From NCBI GenBank assembly GCA_023053685.1, contig JALIGW010000001.1, positions 159,502,547-159,566,546 on the forward strand: a stretch of DNA of 64,000 nucleotides, read 5' to 3'. The notes beneath the pieces are model-generated. The model saw nothing but the letters and a program-made list of their open reading frames with translations, did no database searches and was not told where the DNA came from. This DNA comes from Diadophis punctatus similis. Taxonomy: Eukaryota > Chordata > Lepidosauria > Squamata > Dipsadidae. This document shows, in pieces, positions 43,013 to 55,539 of the stretch (the stretch's first letter is position 1; the number at the start of each line of letters is the position of its first letter). A program made the translations under genes and the position numbers.

Positions 43013-45030
43013 CCCATCTCATTCTACCTGGTTCCTTTAGGCAGAGATCAAGATTCCTCAACTATGAAAAATAGGGCATATAGTTTAAAACTCAAAGGGA
43101 GATTCATCTTTATTTGCTTCCTCAATTACACATTTACTATTAAAGGACATGATGGTATAAAGAAAGATCATTATTAGATCCCCTAATAGTCTTAAGAGTG
43201 TCAAAGGAGTCAAAACGTTTTTTCAGAATATTTTTCTGCTATTTTCCCTTTCCAAACTAATGTAGAACTTTCTGGCATTTTCTGTATTTAATTAATTAAC
43301 CTTTAATTATATTTCTTTTTGGAGTCTACAATAAAAATTAAGGCATTCAGGTAAGTTGGGTGTGCACCTATCCTGTAAGAATGCCATTATTATATTTATA
43401 AACCCTAAATATTTATTTGTTTATCTTATAAATTGGCACATTGAAGATCAACACAAAGCACTTAAGGCAAGTGCTAGATATGATCATTGTCTAATTGATC
43501 TCAGGGGAACTTTTCAGATGAGGTACCTTTCTACCTAAGCAACCAAAACAAAATCCTTGCTCAAAACAAGATGGGAGGAAAAAGAAATATTTTATCCAAG
43601 TCTACTTTGCCAATTCAGTTCTAAGATACTTTAGTTAAAAAGCCTTTTCTTCCCCCACCCCACCGTCAGTTTCTGCTATTCATGTAAACCACTGTTGTCT
43701 GGTTCTGAAAGTGAAAAGTGTTTGCAATAGTCTGCACATGAATCATATTGGCAAGTACAAGCAGAGAGAAATGGCACAGTGAACAGTAACATGTCTGGGG
43801 AAGCTAATTATGGATCTTCAAGACAAGGAGCCCTGAAGTCTTTGCTCACAGTGCTACACAATTACATAACACTAATGCTATTTGATCACATTATGTAGAA
43901 AAATAAACACAGCTGCAGAAGTATATGGAGAAAAAAAAATATGTGGATCTCTCTCATCTTCATTGCTTTGGCCTACTTCTGGTGCTGTTCTAATTGCATG
44001 CCTGGCTTTGAGAAAGATGTTTTTGTCCAACTAGTTTCCCATGAGAAATTATGGTTTTAGTATGGGTAAAATAAACCAGAAACCGGTATAAATGGTAATA
44101 GAGACTGCATTCTCACTTCACTTTTTAAAATATTTTAAACTATAGTTGCTGGATAATCCATAGTGGCTTATTGGCATAGTGGCACATTGTACTAAGCTAT
44201 AATGAGCATATATATTCATTACACGAAATCAAAACTGAGATGTGGTACTATATTTTGGTTCACACTAGACAAAAAACAGAAGTCGGCAGCCAAAGCATAT
44301 TTACTCAATGACATTTATTCCATTATGGTATGCTAATGCACATATTTTCCTTGTGCCAGAAACTTGATTCTACTTCAAACCCAGCAGAATGTTCTTCAGA
44401 CAAATCTTATTCACGTTTGTGGTTAATATAATAGAAAACTATGTAATTGTGAGCAATTAAGTGAACGGGATTGCATTGTCAAACATTCTTGATGAATTCT
44501 TCCCTCAAGCATTGAGCTATGGAGGGGGCTGATTTTTTGGTCTGGCACCTAGGGGGAAGGGTACATTTGATTTTACCTATGTTTTTATGGACTGTTGTGA
44601 GCCAGCTAGAGTATTATGAGATAGATGGCCACATAGGTCTTTTAAGTAAACAAATATTTTATCTTTTGTAATTAAATCTAGACAATCCAATTTTCAATTT
44701 AATTTGAAGCATGCCACTTGAAAACAATCTAGAAGAAGGTGGTGTTTAAGGAAAACTAAATGCCATTATACTTTTGCAAATGCTTATTTTTCAATCTTCC
44801 CAAATTAATATTCCGAGAAACAGAAATCTGAAAAATTCGCAAAAAATAGATGCAGTACATGCAAGTTGAAATTTCTGATCGTGTTTGCTAAACTGCCAAC
44901 AGTTCAAGATAGCAGACCAGGTCACAAAATTTAGGGGTCTCATTGGAGTTCAGTTAATAAGATGACATCTATTCAGACAGTTCTGCTTACCAACTACCAG
45001 TGCTACTTCTCATTATCAGTATTTGCAGCT
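43013..45030. other. Non-coding, unannotated
   Basis: About 2 kb of AT-rich sequence without recognisable exon or element ends. Confidence 0.4.
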
Positions 45031-45038
45031 CTCTAGAC

Positions 45039-45244
45039 CAGGGGTCCCCAACCCCCAGCCTGCGGCTGTGTCCCGTTTGGACCCGGGCCGTGCAAGTGGT
45101 GGATGAGTGCACGCGCACAACTCCACTTGCCCGCTACTTGCACAAATGGAGCTGCGTGCACTTATGTGCACACCTGCCACTGACACAGAACCATCCGTTC
45201 TCTCTCCCACCAGGCTGCCAAGCTGGAAAGGTTGGGGACCGTTG
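45039..45244. mobile_element. 206-bp hAT-type MITE
   Basis: The ends CAGGGGTCCCCAACCCCCAG and AAGGTTGGGGACCGTTG are inverted repeats. The flanking octamers CTCTAGAC and CTCTAAAA agree at 6 of 8 positions, so this is an older insertion. Confidence 0.78.
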
Positions 45245-45252
45245 CTCTAAAA

Positions 45253-47290
45253 ACAATCTTAAGTCTTACCCTGGCTACTGCACGCTAGTAGAGTTACCTT
45301 TCTAGCTTAGCATAGTTGCAAGAGAACAGCGAACACTTCTGTACAAAAATATTTGTCAAGGATCTTTGGATACGTTAATTGAGTTCCACGATTTTCAACA
45401 CTGCTGCTTACTGCCTACAACAATATTGATATCTGAAACTCCAGGATAGAGGAAAATATCACATTTGGCCAAGTTGATCTCCTACTGGGTCTTTCTTTGC
45501 CAACATTTTATTGTAGTTGTATATAAAATGTTAAGTCCAGGTGCCATATAGTAAGATAAAAATATACAGTGCTATTACCAATAGTGGGTCGATTACACTC
45601 AACTTTGGGGAATAGGGACAACTGCTCTGTTTATAAAAATAAAAGCTATTCTAAACAATTGTGTATAAACTATAAAGCATGTATTGAATCTGTGACAAGA
45701 TAATAATCCTCTACACATTCACTTGGGAGAATGTAGGAACAAGCAGGATCTTGGCATAATCAATGTTGTATGTTTCAAAATTTGATTATAATTTCTGATG
45801 GTTTCTTTTTAAAAGCACAGCATAGCTCAAAATGTTCCCAAATAGAAACCATATTAGGGATAATTGAAACCATATGGTTTCTGTTAGGGATAATTGCCTT
45901 AGAAAACAAATTAAAATGCTTCCGAGTGTTGTCACTTACCAGTAAGTTCTTCAACATTTTATTTATATTTAAGAAAGTCAGAGCAGCATACAAGATAACT
46001 CCATTGCACTCTAATTCATGTGTATCAATAACGCCAATTATTTATAATTTCAATTATAACTTACATAGATAACTTCAATTAATATTTTAATAAAATCAAT
46101 CCTTATAGGCAAGGTTGTCATATAGGACTTTGGTCAGCGTTATCTTGGGTCTCAATGAAAACTAGACTAGATCAAAAAAATCTACAGTGTGACATATTTC
46201 TTGCCAATATAGCACATAAAACTCCAAAAATGTCCCGTCTCTAGGAATTCTCCAGATTTGTGACATACAGATCATGTGCCATATATTGTCTAATCAATTC
46301 ATTGTGCAACTCAATTGTGTACTATTTTATGTTGTGATAAAATAAAGCATACAATAAAAAAGCAAAATCAAGTCATAAGCACATTTTACAAAAGATTTAG
46401 TTTTTACCAGTTTCCAAATATTTTATTAGTTACCAAAATGTTACTTCTGCAGATTTGATCAGCTGACACAAGAAGCAAGATACTGTAGCTACTTTCATAA
46501 ATTAAAATATATTTGGAGTGCACTCTTATTTTGCTTATGCAGATATAAGTTCACTGAGACTCATACTCATGTTCAATGGACAGCAGCCTTTAAATGAATA
46601 TAGGGTTGCTATGTGAGGATATTTCATTTTCGGTTAATTAACACAAAGAACAAACTAGGATACAATAAGAGTAATTAATTTTGTTCTATGTATACTTTGG
46701 TAAAGATAGACAGCATAGAGAAGTTATAGGGTTTTTTATGGTTTATCTTAAAATCTGTACCTAAATGTGAAATATGTTTTCTAGTATTTTAATTCATAAC
46801 ATCAGAATAACAGATGCTGTATATTTATTTTATGTCTGTAAGACCTTAAACGCTGTAGCCAGTATTTGGAGAACACTGTTTTGGCATGAACTAGAACAAC
46901 AGAAACATCTTTGGCAGACTTTTGTACCAATAGAAGGAAATTTCCAGTGTGGAGTATCATTCAGTGCTACCTTTTAAACCTAGTTTGCTCCTGCAAGCTA
47001 TATTCATTTTATTTCCATTCTGTTTTTCATTCAGGGGTCAAGGGGTATGCATAGTGCTCCCTCTTCCCATTTTTCCCCACTACACCCCCCTTAGGAATAT
47101 GATAAAGATATAAAAATAGAGATATAAAAAATATATAGACTTGTCATTTTTTCTTCTTCATGCAATAGAGCAAGCCATGACAGAACTCTGATATGTGGAA
47201 GTTTCATTTCTTTAACTGCTCTGTTAGTCAAAAGCATCAAACAAACATTGTAATGTACACAAATAACTTTTTTTCAAATTCAAAAACAAT
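45253..47290. other. Non-coding, unannotated
   Basis: AT-rich DNA downstream of B3GNT2. No exon or element boundary recognised. Confidence 0.4.
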
Positions 47291-48172
47291 TTTATTTAAC
47301 ATTTCGCATTTCAACACATGTAAAACAGCATACTCTATTTAATTTAAATATGACTGACAGCGCTTTACAAATGTTTCTTAAATATTTTTAAGAAAATATT
47401 TTGGTCTTCCATTTAAACAATAAATACAGGCACTTCTACATATACAAAGACAGCAAACGCTGTTTGAACTGTCAGATATAACACATATGAAGATATAGCA
47501 ATATAGTGATTTGAGACTTTTAGACTCCAAAATAGACACAATAACCTTAAGGATTTTTTTTAATTGGTATCTCAATTATCACCATTTTCATGAGATTCTC
47601 ACTGACATAAAATTTGATCTTTTAAATGCACAGTCCCATATTAGAGATGTTTCTACCATCATTAACTAAAATATTATTTAATGAAGTGATAAAGGAATTG
47701 GAGTTGAAGGTGGGAAACTAAGCTGAAAAAACCCCTCTTTATTTATGATATTATTTAAGTTATTATGGAAGCTAAGTTGGGAAAATAAGAGTCTGAGTTA
47801 ACAGCAAAATCTCTATAATTTCTCATTTTAGGAAAGATGATGGAATCTATCACCATAATTTAATTACAGTATCAGAATAAGAGAAATTTATTGAATATAT
47901 TTTGACTAATCAGTCTTTAAATTTATGCTAATCACAACTTTGGAAAGCTTTAATTTTTCAAAATTTTAGGACAGTACTATAATGAGAATATTTTCATGCC
48001 ATATCTTCTGATGTGCACTCTTGTAGTTGTAATCTCACTTTTAGAAGTACTAGACATTGTTACTAGCTAAGTTTGGTTTACAAAACAAGTCACCAATTGA
48101 AGATAATATGCTTACCATTTAGCCAAAGAATTTAAACTGAAATTTAGGAATAATTTTTGGACACATACATTT
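47291..48172 (-). other. B3GNT2: Probable B3GNT2 3' untranslated region
   Basis: Directly follows the B3GNT2 stop codon. AATAAA signals occur on the minus strand at 47892-47887, 47743-47738 and 47296-47291; which is used cannot be told from sequence. The lower boundary given is the furthest of these three. Confidence 0.4.
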
Positions 48173-49366
48173 TTAACAACTTAACTGTGGATCTTGCAAG
48201 TTCGTCCAGATTTTAATCATTTCTTGAGGATTCCGGTTGTGGACTAACATTAGGTTTGTATAGGAGCATATATTTTGCCTCATTTTCGCTTCAATGTCAA
48301 ATGTTTTGAAGCCTTTGTGTTTTTCTGGAGAAAGCCCAAGTCTCTGAAGGCACATGCCAATGTACACGTCATCAATAGGATAAAGAAGGACTTGGTCAGA
48401 TATGTTAGCTAATCTTAATGCCAGATCACCAGAATAAAGAAATCCGCCACCTCCTGCATATGGAGGATAAGAGCCTTCATAAATACTGTGTGGGATATAG
48501 TATTTCACATCTGTATCACGATGAGGTCCAGCATTACGGATAACATCACCTATGAACAAGTCTTTGGCTTTTTCTTTAGTTAAACTCTTCAAGTAATCCA
48601 GGATCTGATGGGTATTCACAAAAACATCATCATCTCCTTTGAAAATAAACTGAGCATCAGGGCAAGTGTTACTGACCCATTTTAGAAATAATACCTCCTT
48701 TAGAGTCAAATTGAAGAAAGTATCTCTGTAGTTCCACATAAGTATGTCTTGGTGGGTTTCGCTCTCAAATTTCAACATATCTGACAGATTGGGATAGTTA
48801 TCTTCAGGAGGAACTTGACCTAGTAGGAAAACTCTCACAATAGTTATGTCTCCCAATTTAATTTCCCTTCCCCAAGATTCCCGGATTGCTTGCCTTCTGT
48901 CAAAATGTGATATGAGTGATTTAATAGCCAGAAGCAAAAAAGGTTTATGCTTGCACTTTTGTGGCTGATCTATTAATAATGAATAATTTCTACATCTTAA
49001 ATAATGAAAAAAGTCTTTAAACCTAGCTGGTAAGTCTTCAAAATCTTTAAGCTCCGAGGATACAGATGGATCAGGATCACAGGAGTTCAAAAAGCTACTA
49101 TTGGAAGATAACCTTTCTTCCACAGTCATATTGAAAAGCAATGCAAAAATAGGATTATATAAGTGTTCCAACTCCTGTTGCTGTTTATTCCAATATGCTT
49201 TGTGAGGAATATACTTTCTCCAAAATCTGCTCCTTGGAAGTATAACTTGTCGTTTTGAATTTTTGTCTTGGCCACTATTTTTTGAGACTTCCACAATGAC
49301 ATATATAAAGAAATTTACCATCATCAGAATTCCCAGCAATTTTAATCTTCTGCGTCCAACAATCAT
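48173..49366 (-). CDS. B3GNT2: UDP-GlcNAc:betaGal beta-1,3-N-acetylglucosaminyltransferase 2
   Basis: Golgi enzyme adding beta-1,3-linked GlcNAc to galactose; with beta-1,4-galactosyltransferases it builds poly-N-acetyllactosamine chains. The 397 codons equal the mammalian length. Residues 1-9 form a basic cytosolic tail and ~10-27 the type II membrane anchor, then a stem and a GT31 catalytic domain. Visible motifs: FLLLAIKS (143-150), RRQAIRESWG (157-166), DDD metal-binding motif (245-247), YAGGGGFLYSG (303-313), and D332-D333 at the catalytic-base position. N-glycosylation sequons are at N79, N89, N127 and N219; the sequon known at mammalian N173 is lost (D173). ATG at 49366 lies 9 bases after a splice acceptor (TGTTTTCCAG, AG at 49377-49376), so the whole coding region is in one exon, as in mammals, with a non-coding first exon upstream that was not located. 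Confidence 0.97.
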   Translation of the reverse strand: MIVGRRRLKLLGILMMVNFFIYVIVEVSKNSGQDKNSKRQVILPRSRFWRKYIPHKAYWNKQQQELEHLYNPIFALLFNMTVEERLSSNSSFLNSCDPDPSVSSELKDFEDLPARFKDFFHYLRCRNYSLLIDQPQKCKHKPFLLLAIKSLISHFDRRQAIRESWGREIKLGDITIVRVFLLGQVPPEDNYPNLSDMLKFESETHQDILMWNYRDTFFNLTLKEVLFLKWVSNTCPDAQFIFKGDDDVFVNTHQILDYLKSLTKEKAKDLFIGDVIRNAGPHRDTDVKYYIPHSIYEGSYPPYAGGGGFLYSGDLALRLANISDQVLLYPIDDVYIGMCLQRLGLSPEKHKGFKTFDIEAKMRQNICSYTNLMLVHNRNPQEMIKIWTNLQDPQLSC

Positions 49367-49378
49367 GTCTCATATCTG

Positions 49379-49494
49379 GAAAACATTTAAATCAGAAAAA
49401 TATTTATTAATATAACAAGATTTGCATAAATAGTAACATGGTAGAATGAAAAGCTTAGCAAATTGAGATCTCATCTTCAACAGAATATGCAGTC
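49379..49494. other. B3GNT2: Intron upstream of the B3GNT2 coding exon
   Basis: The acceptor lies at its lower end. The upstream non-coding exon and promoter were not recognised up to 64 kb and may lie outside the window. Confidence 0.6.
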
Positions 49495-49680
49495 CTCATT
49501 TAGAAACTACCTCAGTTAACAACCATTTGCAAGTATAACAGCGATGAAAAAGTAACCGTCTGAAAAGCAAAGAAAGCTGAAGTGAGTACAGTGATGGTTT
49601 CACATAGCAACTGCTTCACTTAATGACCAAGTTGCTAGTCCCAATTGTGGTCACTAATCAAGGACTAACTAGTACACAAA
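49495..49680 (+). repeat. Diverged TA-flanked MITE relative
   Basis: CAGTCCTCATTTAGAAACTA at the left and CCCAATTGTGGTCACTAATC with AAGGACTAAC at the right echo the ends of the CAGGTAGTCCT family. Confidence 0.5.
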
Positions 49681-50510
49681 TACAAAAAAGGCAGTGGAAG
49701 TCTACGAACAGGAAGAGAATTTATATCACTTAAGATCACTCCCTGCAAGAAACATGCTCAGGGCTGTAGAAGAGAAAAACTAGCTACTAAACAGTTTTAA
49801 GCAATTTTAAAATCTACTTGACCCATCATTTTTCCCTAACTAACAAGGCTTACTACATGCTCAAAAATCCTGGAATTGGTTATGGAGCAAGAATCAGTTT
49901 ACATAAAATTAATTGTACAGAATTGGTAAACAATACAAATGGACCATGTTTCAGTGCTGAAAGGCTTCACTTCACACACACACACACACCCCGAAAGCCA
50001 CAATGAACAGGACAGTATCATCAATACTGTTGGTAGGTATGCAAGCCTCAAAAATATCCAGAAATTCCTTCCCCAAAGAATAACTTAATGCTTTTAAAAG
50101 CTATAAACTTTAAGACTTGGTGTGCAGTTGAATTTCAGCAGTGAGAATAGGGGAGGCTCTGGAAGCTGTCAAAATGGTTCAGACATCAAAGAGGATCTAA
50201 TTCATTCATGTGATGTACAGTAGGAGTTTATTTATCTTTATACTTCTACCACACTATTCATTTGAGGTTTAAAATGCAATCCTTCCAGCTTAAAATTCTA
50301 TCATTTCAAAAAGGAATTAGGATATTATCCACATTCCAAAGCTGAAAGCAATTCAAACTAGCAGCGTAGCTAAAATACTAGTGTGTGATTATTTGTAGAG
50401 TTTTATGTAATATGGAAGGGATTTTGAAAAACAAGTCTGGCAGCTATCTTTGTTTTGCAAGTCCTTATTTATATGCTAACAGTATCTCTTGAATTATGCT
50501 GTCAATTATA
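49681..50510. other. Non-coding, unannotated
   Basis: A short (CA)n run lies at 49974-49989. No gene seen. Confidence 0.45.
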
Positions 50511-50512
50511 TA

Positions 50513-50864
50513 CAGTAATCCCTCGCTATATCACGGTTCACCTTTCACGGTCTCGCTGCTTCACGGATTTGCATCGTGCATTGTGTTCTGCATTCTGATT
50601 GGCTGATTGGTAAAACAGCTTCCTAAGAGCAGTGCAATACACGTGAGGCCAGGGGTGAAATCCTCCCGGTTCGCACAGCTCAACAACCTGGTGGCGTTCG
50701 CGGCGTGGGGCTTCCCCCACCCGCTTCCCCCGCCCACCTGGATGTCGGCATCTGCGTTCTTTTGCCCTCTGTGCATGCGCAAAGCTGAAGTTACTACTTC
50801 ACGGATTTCGCCTATCACGGGTTCTTTTTGGAACGTAACCCCAGCGAAAAACGAGGGATTACTG
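50513..50864. mobile_element. 352-bp TA-flanked MITE with a nested hAT piece
   Basis: The ends CAGTAATCCCTCGCTATATC and GCGAAAAACGAGGGATTACTG form inverted repeats, with TA on each side (50511-50512, 50865-50866), as for pogo/Tc1-type elements. At 50650 the sequence switches to CAGGGGTGAAATCCTCCCGG, the left end of the family at 36421, and returns near 50790. Confidence 0.85.
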
Positions 50865-50866
50865 TA

Positions 50867-51595
50867 TTTTAAAAAAATATTTATAAACTGCCTTTTACTG
50901 TAGGTAAGACCATTTAAGAGAAACTCAAATTCAACCCAACATAGAAAGACCAATAGCAAAAGTGTAATCTTCTCTGATACAAAGACAGATATTTAATTGT
51001 GCAACAGGTTAAAATGCTCTTCACAAAACCAACACCCAATCTAGAAATGAAAATAGAGGCTGTAGTGAAGGAGCAGTTCTCTTGCTCTCAAAAGTAAACT
51101 TCTGAAATACAAAATAAATATTTTAATGTAGCATATTCATTTTTACACACTTTTCTCCTGTACATAAAACCAAATGTAAAAGAGTAAAGTTAGTAGGAAT
51201 TCTCTAACACTGTTTGATAACTGGTTGGTCCCAAATGTCAATTTTGGTTTACTGGCCTCTATCCAGCCCATTACAGAGTCTGATAAACCCCTGAATTATT
51301 CCCCTAATTCTGATTACAAGAAGAGTTATAGGTGTCATTCCACATCCAATCTAAACATCAGCTTGCCACAATTCTGGTTCCAATGAATGTGAAACCATGC
51401 TGTACACAGAGTGCATTATCAGCCAGTGGGTTTCCATAGCTCAAGATGGATCTAACATCAACAGTATTTGCCAAGCATCTCCATATTCTCAGAATAGAAA
51501 GGTAGCTTTCTCATCTTCTATAATCTATGCTTTCTTGTCTGTAATTCTGAAAGCTAAGATACCTTCAACTATAGGAAGAAGTAACAATGTATGAT
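50867..51595. other. Non-coding, unannotated
   Basis: No gene or element recognised. Confidence 0.4.
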
Positions 51596-52420
51596 AACAA
51601 TTTTCTCCTTTCTCCTAAAAAAAGTGGGAACGAATTGTCATTGGCTTTAATTAACAGTTGCTTCAATACCATTCTAATTCTAATGGCAGACCGTGAAGAG
51701 GAACTAAAATGCTTCTTGATGAGGGTGAACGAGAAGAGTGCAAAAGCTGGCTTGAAACTCAACATGAAAAAAGACCATGTCATCTGATTCCATCACTTCC
51801 TAGCAAATACAAGGAAAGAAATGGAAGTGGTGACAGATTTTAATTTCTTGGGTTACAAGATCACTGCAGACAGTGACTACAGCCAGGAAATTAAAAGATG
51901 CCTGCTCCTTGGGAGGAAAGCTATGGCAAATCTAGACAGCATATTAAAAGCAGAGACATCACCTTGCTAACAAAGATGCCCGTATAGTCAAAGCTACGGT
52001 TTCCCCAGTAGTAATGTATGGCTGCAAGAGTTGGACTATAAGGAAGGCTGAGCACCGTAGAATTGATCCTTTTGAACTGTGATGTTGGAGAAGACTCTTG
52101 AGAGTCCCTTAGACTGCAAGAAGATCAAATTGGTCAACCCTAAAGGAAATAAACCCTGACTGTTCTTTGGAAGGAACAGATACTGAAATTGAAGCTCAAA
52201 TACTATAGCCACACAATGAGAAGATGGGACTCATTGGAAAAGATCCTGTTCTTGGGAAAGATTGAAGGCAAAAGGAGAAAGGGACCGCAGAGGATGAGAT
52301 GGTTAGATACATAAATTTAGGCAAACTCCGCAAGACAGTGCAGAACAGGAGGGCCTGGCATGCTGTGGTCCACGGGGTCACGAAGAGTCATACATGACTT
52401 AGCAACTGAACAAAAAATCA
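51596..52420 (+). mobile_element. Bov-B/RTE LINE 3' portion, inactive
   Basis: Broken plus-strand frames include the motif GLKLNMKKD, then a V-T-D-F-N-F-L-G block and the C-terminal M-Y-G-C-K-S-W-T-I-R-K-A-E-H block. These are typical of the RTE reverse-transcriptase end, but stops and shifts interrupt them. The 3' end has GGGGTCACGAAGAGTCATAC and TGACTTAGCAACTGAACAA, the Bov-B tail. Bov-B is the mobilising partner of the SINEs in this window. Confidence 0.85.
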
Positions 52421-53299
52421 ATACCATTCGATAATTATTTTTAGTAGAAATGAATTAAAGTTTTGCTCTAAAAAAAACCACATTCGCAGCACATTCTTCA
52501 AAACCGCTTCATAACATTTAGATTAGAACATTTTAAACTGTAGAAGGATTAGTTTGTAAGCAATACATCTTACACCGATTATAACATAATTACATAACAA
52601 ATCAGCTACCTAGAGTATCAACAAAGTTATCAACTTTAATCAGTACCCACAAGTTTCAGCTCAAATCTCTTCAGTCATTTCTGCTGGTTCAGCAAATGCT
52701 AAATCCTTTGGCACAGGCAAGGCATTTTTGAAAAGGAAGAGGAATTGCTATTCTCTCAGCAGTGGGGAAAGACAGCAAAAAAGGATTTGTGCTGCTTTTT
52801 CTTTCTTGTTAAACCTCAGGATGATTTTAATAAGATAAAAACATTTGCATTCCAAGAAGAAAATAGCGGCAGATTTCTCCTCCTGCTTCTCATTCCTCAA
52901 AGTTCAAACTTCTAAACATTTTTTTTTTGCAAATTAAATTTTACAAGAATATTCTGTGCATATCTGTATATATGCCTCACTCCCAAATTCTATGGCTAAA
53001 ATGCCTTGTTTTCACTGAACATTTGGAGGAAGAGAGGATAAAAAATTGTTAGGTCTCCCTATTGAGGGTGAGGTACACTGGAAACTTATTTATATTTGTG
53101 GGATCTTACATACTTTCCTTGCAGGATTCTTTTCACTATCCATTATAAATGTTAAGGTACAATAATATTCAAAGGATTTTCCTCACCACAAGATACCTAT
53201 AATTATTTTTGTTTCTTGATCTTAACTCAAAAATTATGACAAACTCTGCCTTTACCAAGTACCCAATAATTACTTTTCAAACTATTTTATTTATATTTA
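52421..53299. other. Non-coding, unannotated
   Basis: No gene or element recognised. Confidence 0.4.
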
Positions 53300-53613
53300 T
53301 TAATACCTGAAGAGTTGGCACAGGGAAAAGGGGGTTGATTTATTCTCCAAGGCACCTGAGGGCAGGACAAGAAGCAATGGGAGAAAGCTCATCAGAGGGA
53401 GATCCATCCTGGAACTAAGGAGGAATTTCCTGACAGTGAGAACAATTTATCAATGGAATTGTTTGCCTCCTAGATTTATGGGTGCTCCATCACTGCAGAT
53501 TTTCAAGAAAATATTGGAGAACCATTTCTCTAAGGGCTACTGCCTTGAGCAAGGGGTAGGATTAGAAGATCTCCAAAGTCCCTTCCACCCCTATGATTCC
53601 ATGATTCTATTTT
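53300..53613 (+). mobile_element. CR1 LINE 3' end, 5'-truncated
   Basis: A 75-codon frame (53436-53663) and its upstream continuation match the end of CR1 reverse transcriptase, followed by the 3' motif TAGAAGATCTCCAAAGTCCC. Confidence 0.85.
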
Positions 53614-54350
53614 TAAGAGCCACTGGCTCATCACACAAGCACAATCTATCAGTTTATTGTTGATTATGCACCTTAAAATTCCATAATGCAGAAATATATT
53701 AAACATGATACTTGAACTTGTGGGATAACATTCATATCTAAAAGGTGAGTTCAGTGGAATTTATGGTTGGGAAACTTTATTTGAAAGTAAATGCAGGGCC
53801 CATAAACTTCAGAATTTAATTGAGTTGCTCAATAAGATTTGCAGGAGTCAGAAAAATGAAGCTTCATTGCCTTGGTCCATTCGCAAGCTGTGATTAAATG
53901 TCAGGTTAATAATAAAATTCTGTCCTCTTGGATAAAATTTCTTTTCCACTCTCACTATAGAAGGAAACTGAGGAACTAAAGAAAAGTATGAAATTTCTGC
54001 ATTGTAGTGCTGATTTCAAAAGCTTCTGGATATTCTGGATTATAAATATTCTATTAAATATTTATAAAATACAATATATATTTAATAGGAAATCAAAATA
54101 TTAAATTCAATATTTGAATTTGAATTGAAAACTTAATGTTTTCTTAAAATTAGGAACTTCCAGATTGAAGGTACCAAGTAAACTAGTTCTGATTCTATGT
54201 CCACATAAAAATAGTACGGTGACTTTTATTTTTCTTTCTAAATATTACATTAGGTATTAAAAGTTTTCAAGAGATATGGGACCCTTATTTCAACTGGATA
54301 ACTAGTTGTTTGGCTCTCTTTTCTGAATTTGTTTTAATATTCTGCCCAAC
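53614..54350. other. Non-coding, unannotated
   Basis: AT-rich, with repeated AAATATT-type words near 54040-54110. No gene seen. Confidence 0.4.
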
Positions 54351-54599
54351 TTAAAAACTGCATATTAATTCAAATATTCTTTGATTATACTGTTCACATT
54401 GCTCAGTTATCTGACTTGGCTTTGGCTGCTTGCAGGAACAGTTGAAGAGATTCAGAAGCTCCTTTTGGCATTTGTCTAGCGGAGCTGTGAATTGGGATTT
54501 TGATTTTCTCTTTTCTAATATGCTGTAGTTTGCTTTTGCCTTTTGTTTAGCTTTTCTCTCTGATAGGAGGAGCCATAAATTGTTTAAGAGAAACTTCAT
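54351..54599 (-). other. Unrecognised 82-codon open frame
   Basis: On the minus strand it starts MKFLLNNLWLLLSERKAKQK and has a Cys-patterned C-terminal half: DKCQKELLNLFNCSCK, then EQCEQ. Lys-rich, without signal peptide or domain that I can name. It could be a remnant of a DNA-transposon gene or a chance frame. Confidence 0.25.
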
Positions 54600-54661
54600 T
54601 CTGAGAGTTGGTCATATGCTGTCTAGCTTAATATGTTTTCAAAAATAAATTCTTGACTGTA

Positions 54662-54808
54662 GAATAGCAATAGCACTCAGACTTACATACCACTTTACAG
54701 TGCTTTACAGCCCTCCCTAAGCGGTTTACAGAGTCAGCATATTGCCGCCAACAATCTGGGTCCTCATTTTACCAACCTCGGAAGGATGGAAGGCTGAGTC
54801 AACCTTGA
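54662..54808 (-). mobile_element. Sauria-type SINE, 5'-truncated
   Basis: AATAGC tail, CTTACATACCACTTTACAG body, ending near GAGTCAACCTTGAATC. Confidence 0.85.
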
Positions 54809-55539
54809 ATCATTCATTACGTGCACTAACGTTTTATTCATGTCTGCCTAAAATTTATATTATAACTGACTGATGATGAAATAATTTCATCAAATTTCAT
54901 TCCTCTTTGAAATAAATAAATCCAACCAGCCCAATTATATTGGGATGCTCAGTTAAGAACTAATTGCTTCTCAAGAGGTTTCCATTCTACTTTTTCCATA
55001 CCTGAATATACTATAAAGCAATGTTTCATTATTCAACCATCTTACCGCATTCAAACACTTGAACAATTCATAATCTATTATTAACAACAGTACTACTGTA
55101 AGTTTAGCAACAGTGCGCATTCTACAATATGCAATTCATAAGTAATAACAGAGTCTCAATTTAAAGTCATGGTAAATGGGTAAATAGCTTGTTCAACAAG
55201 TTAAATAAGAATGTTTCTGTTTGACTTTGGCTTTGTGCTAACCCAGTCATTGTGCTTCGTAAATAATGGTTTAGGGCTGTGGTTTTTGAGGTTTTGGGTT
55301 CACAAAAAAATTAGGTGTGGTCCTGAGCTCTTTGAAAACTTGCTAAATGATTTATTCAGTAACCCATGCTTAATATCACTGAAGAACAATTACTTTGAAA
55401 ATATAAGGGCCAGAACTACTTTCAAGGCAGTGGCATACAAAAGGAGGGTTGGCATTTTTAATTTAACTTCCTTTTTTCATTTGTTAAGCCTATCTTTCAC
55501 CTTACACCATTTTTTTCATCCCTGACAATTGGCATGAAA

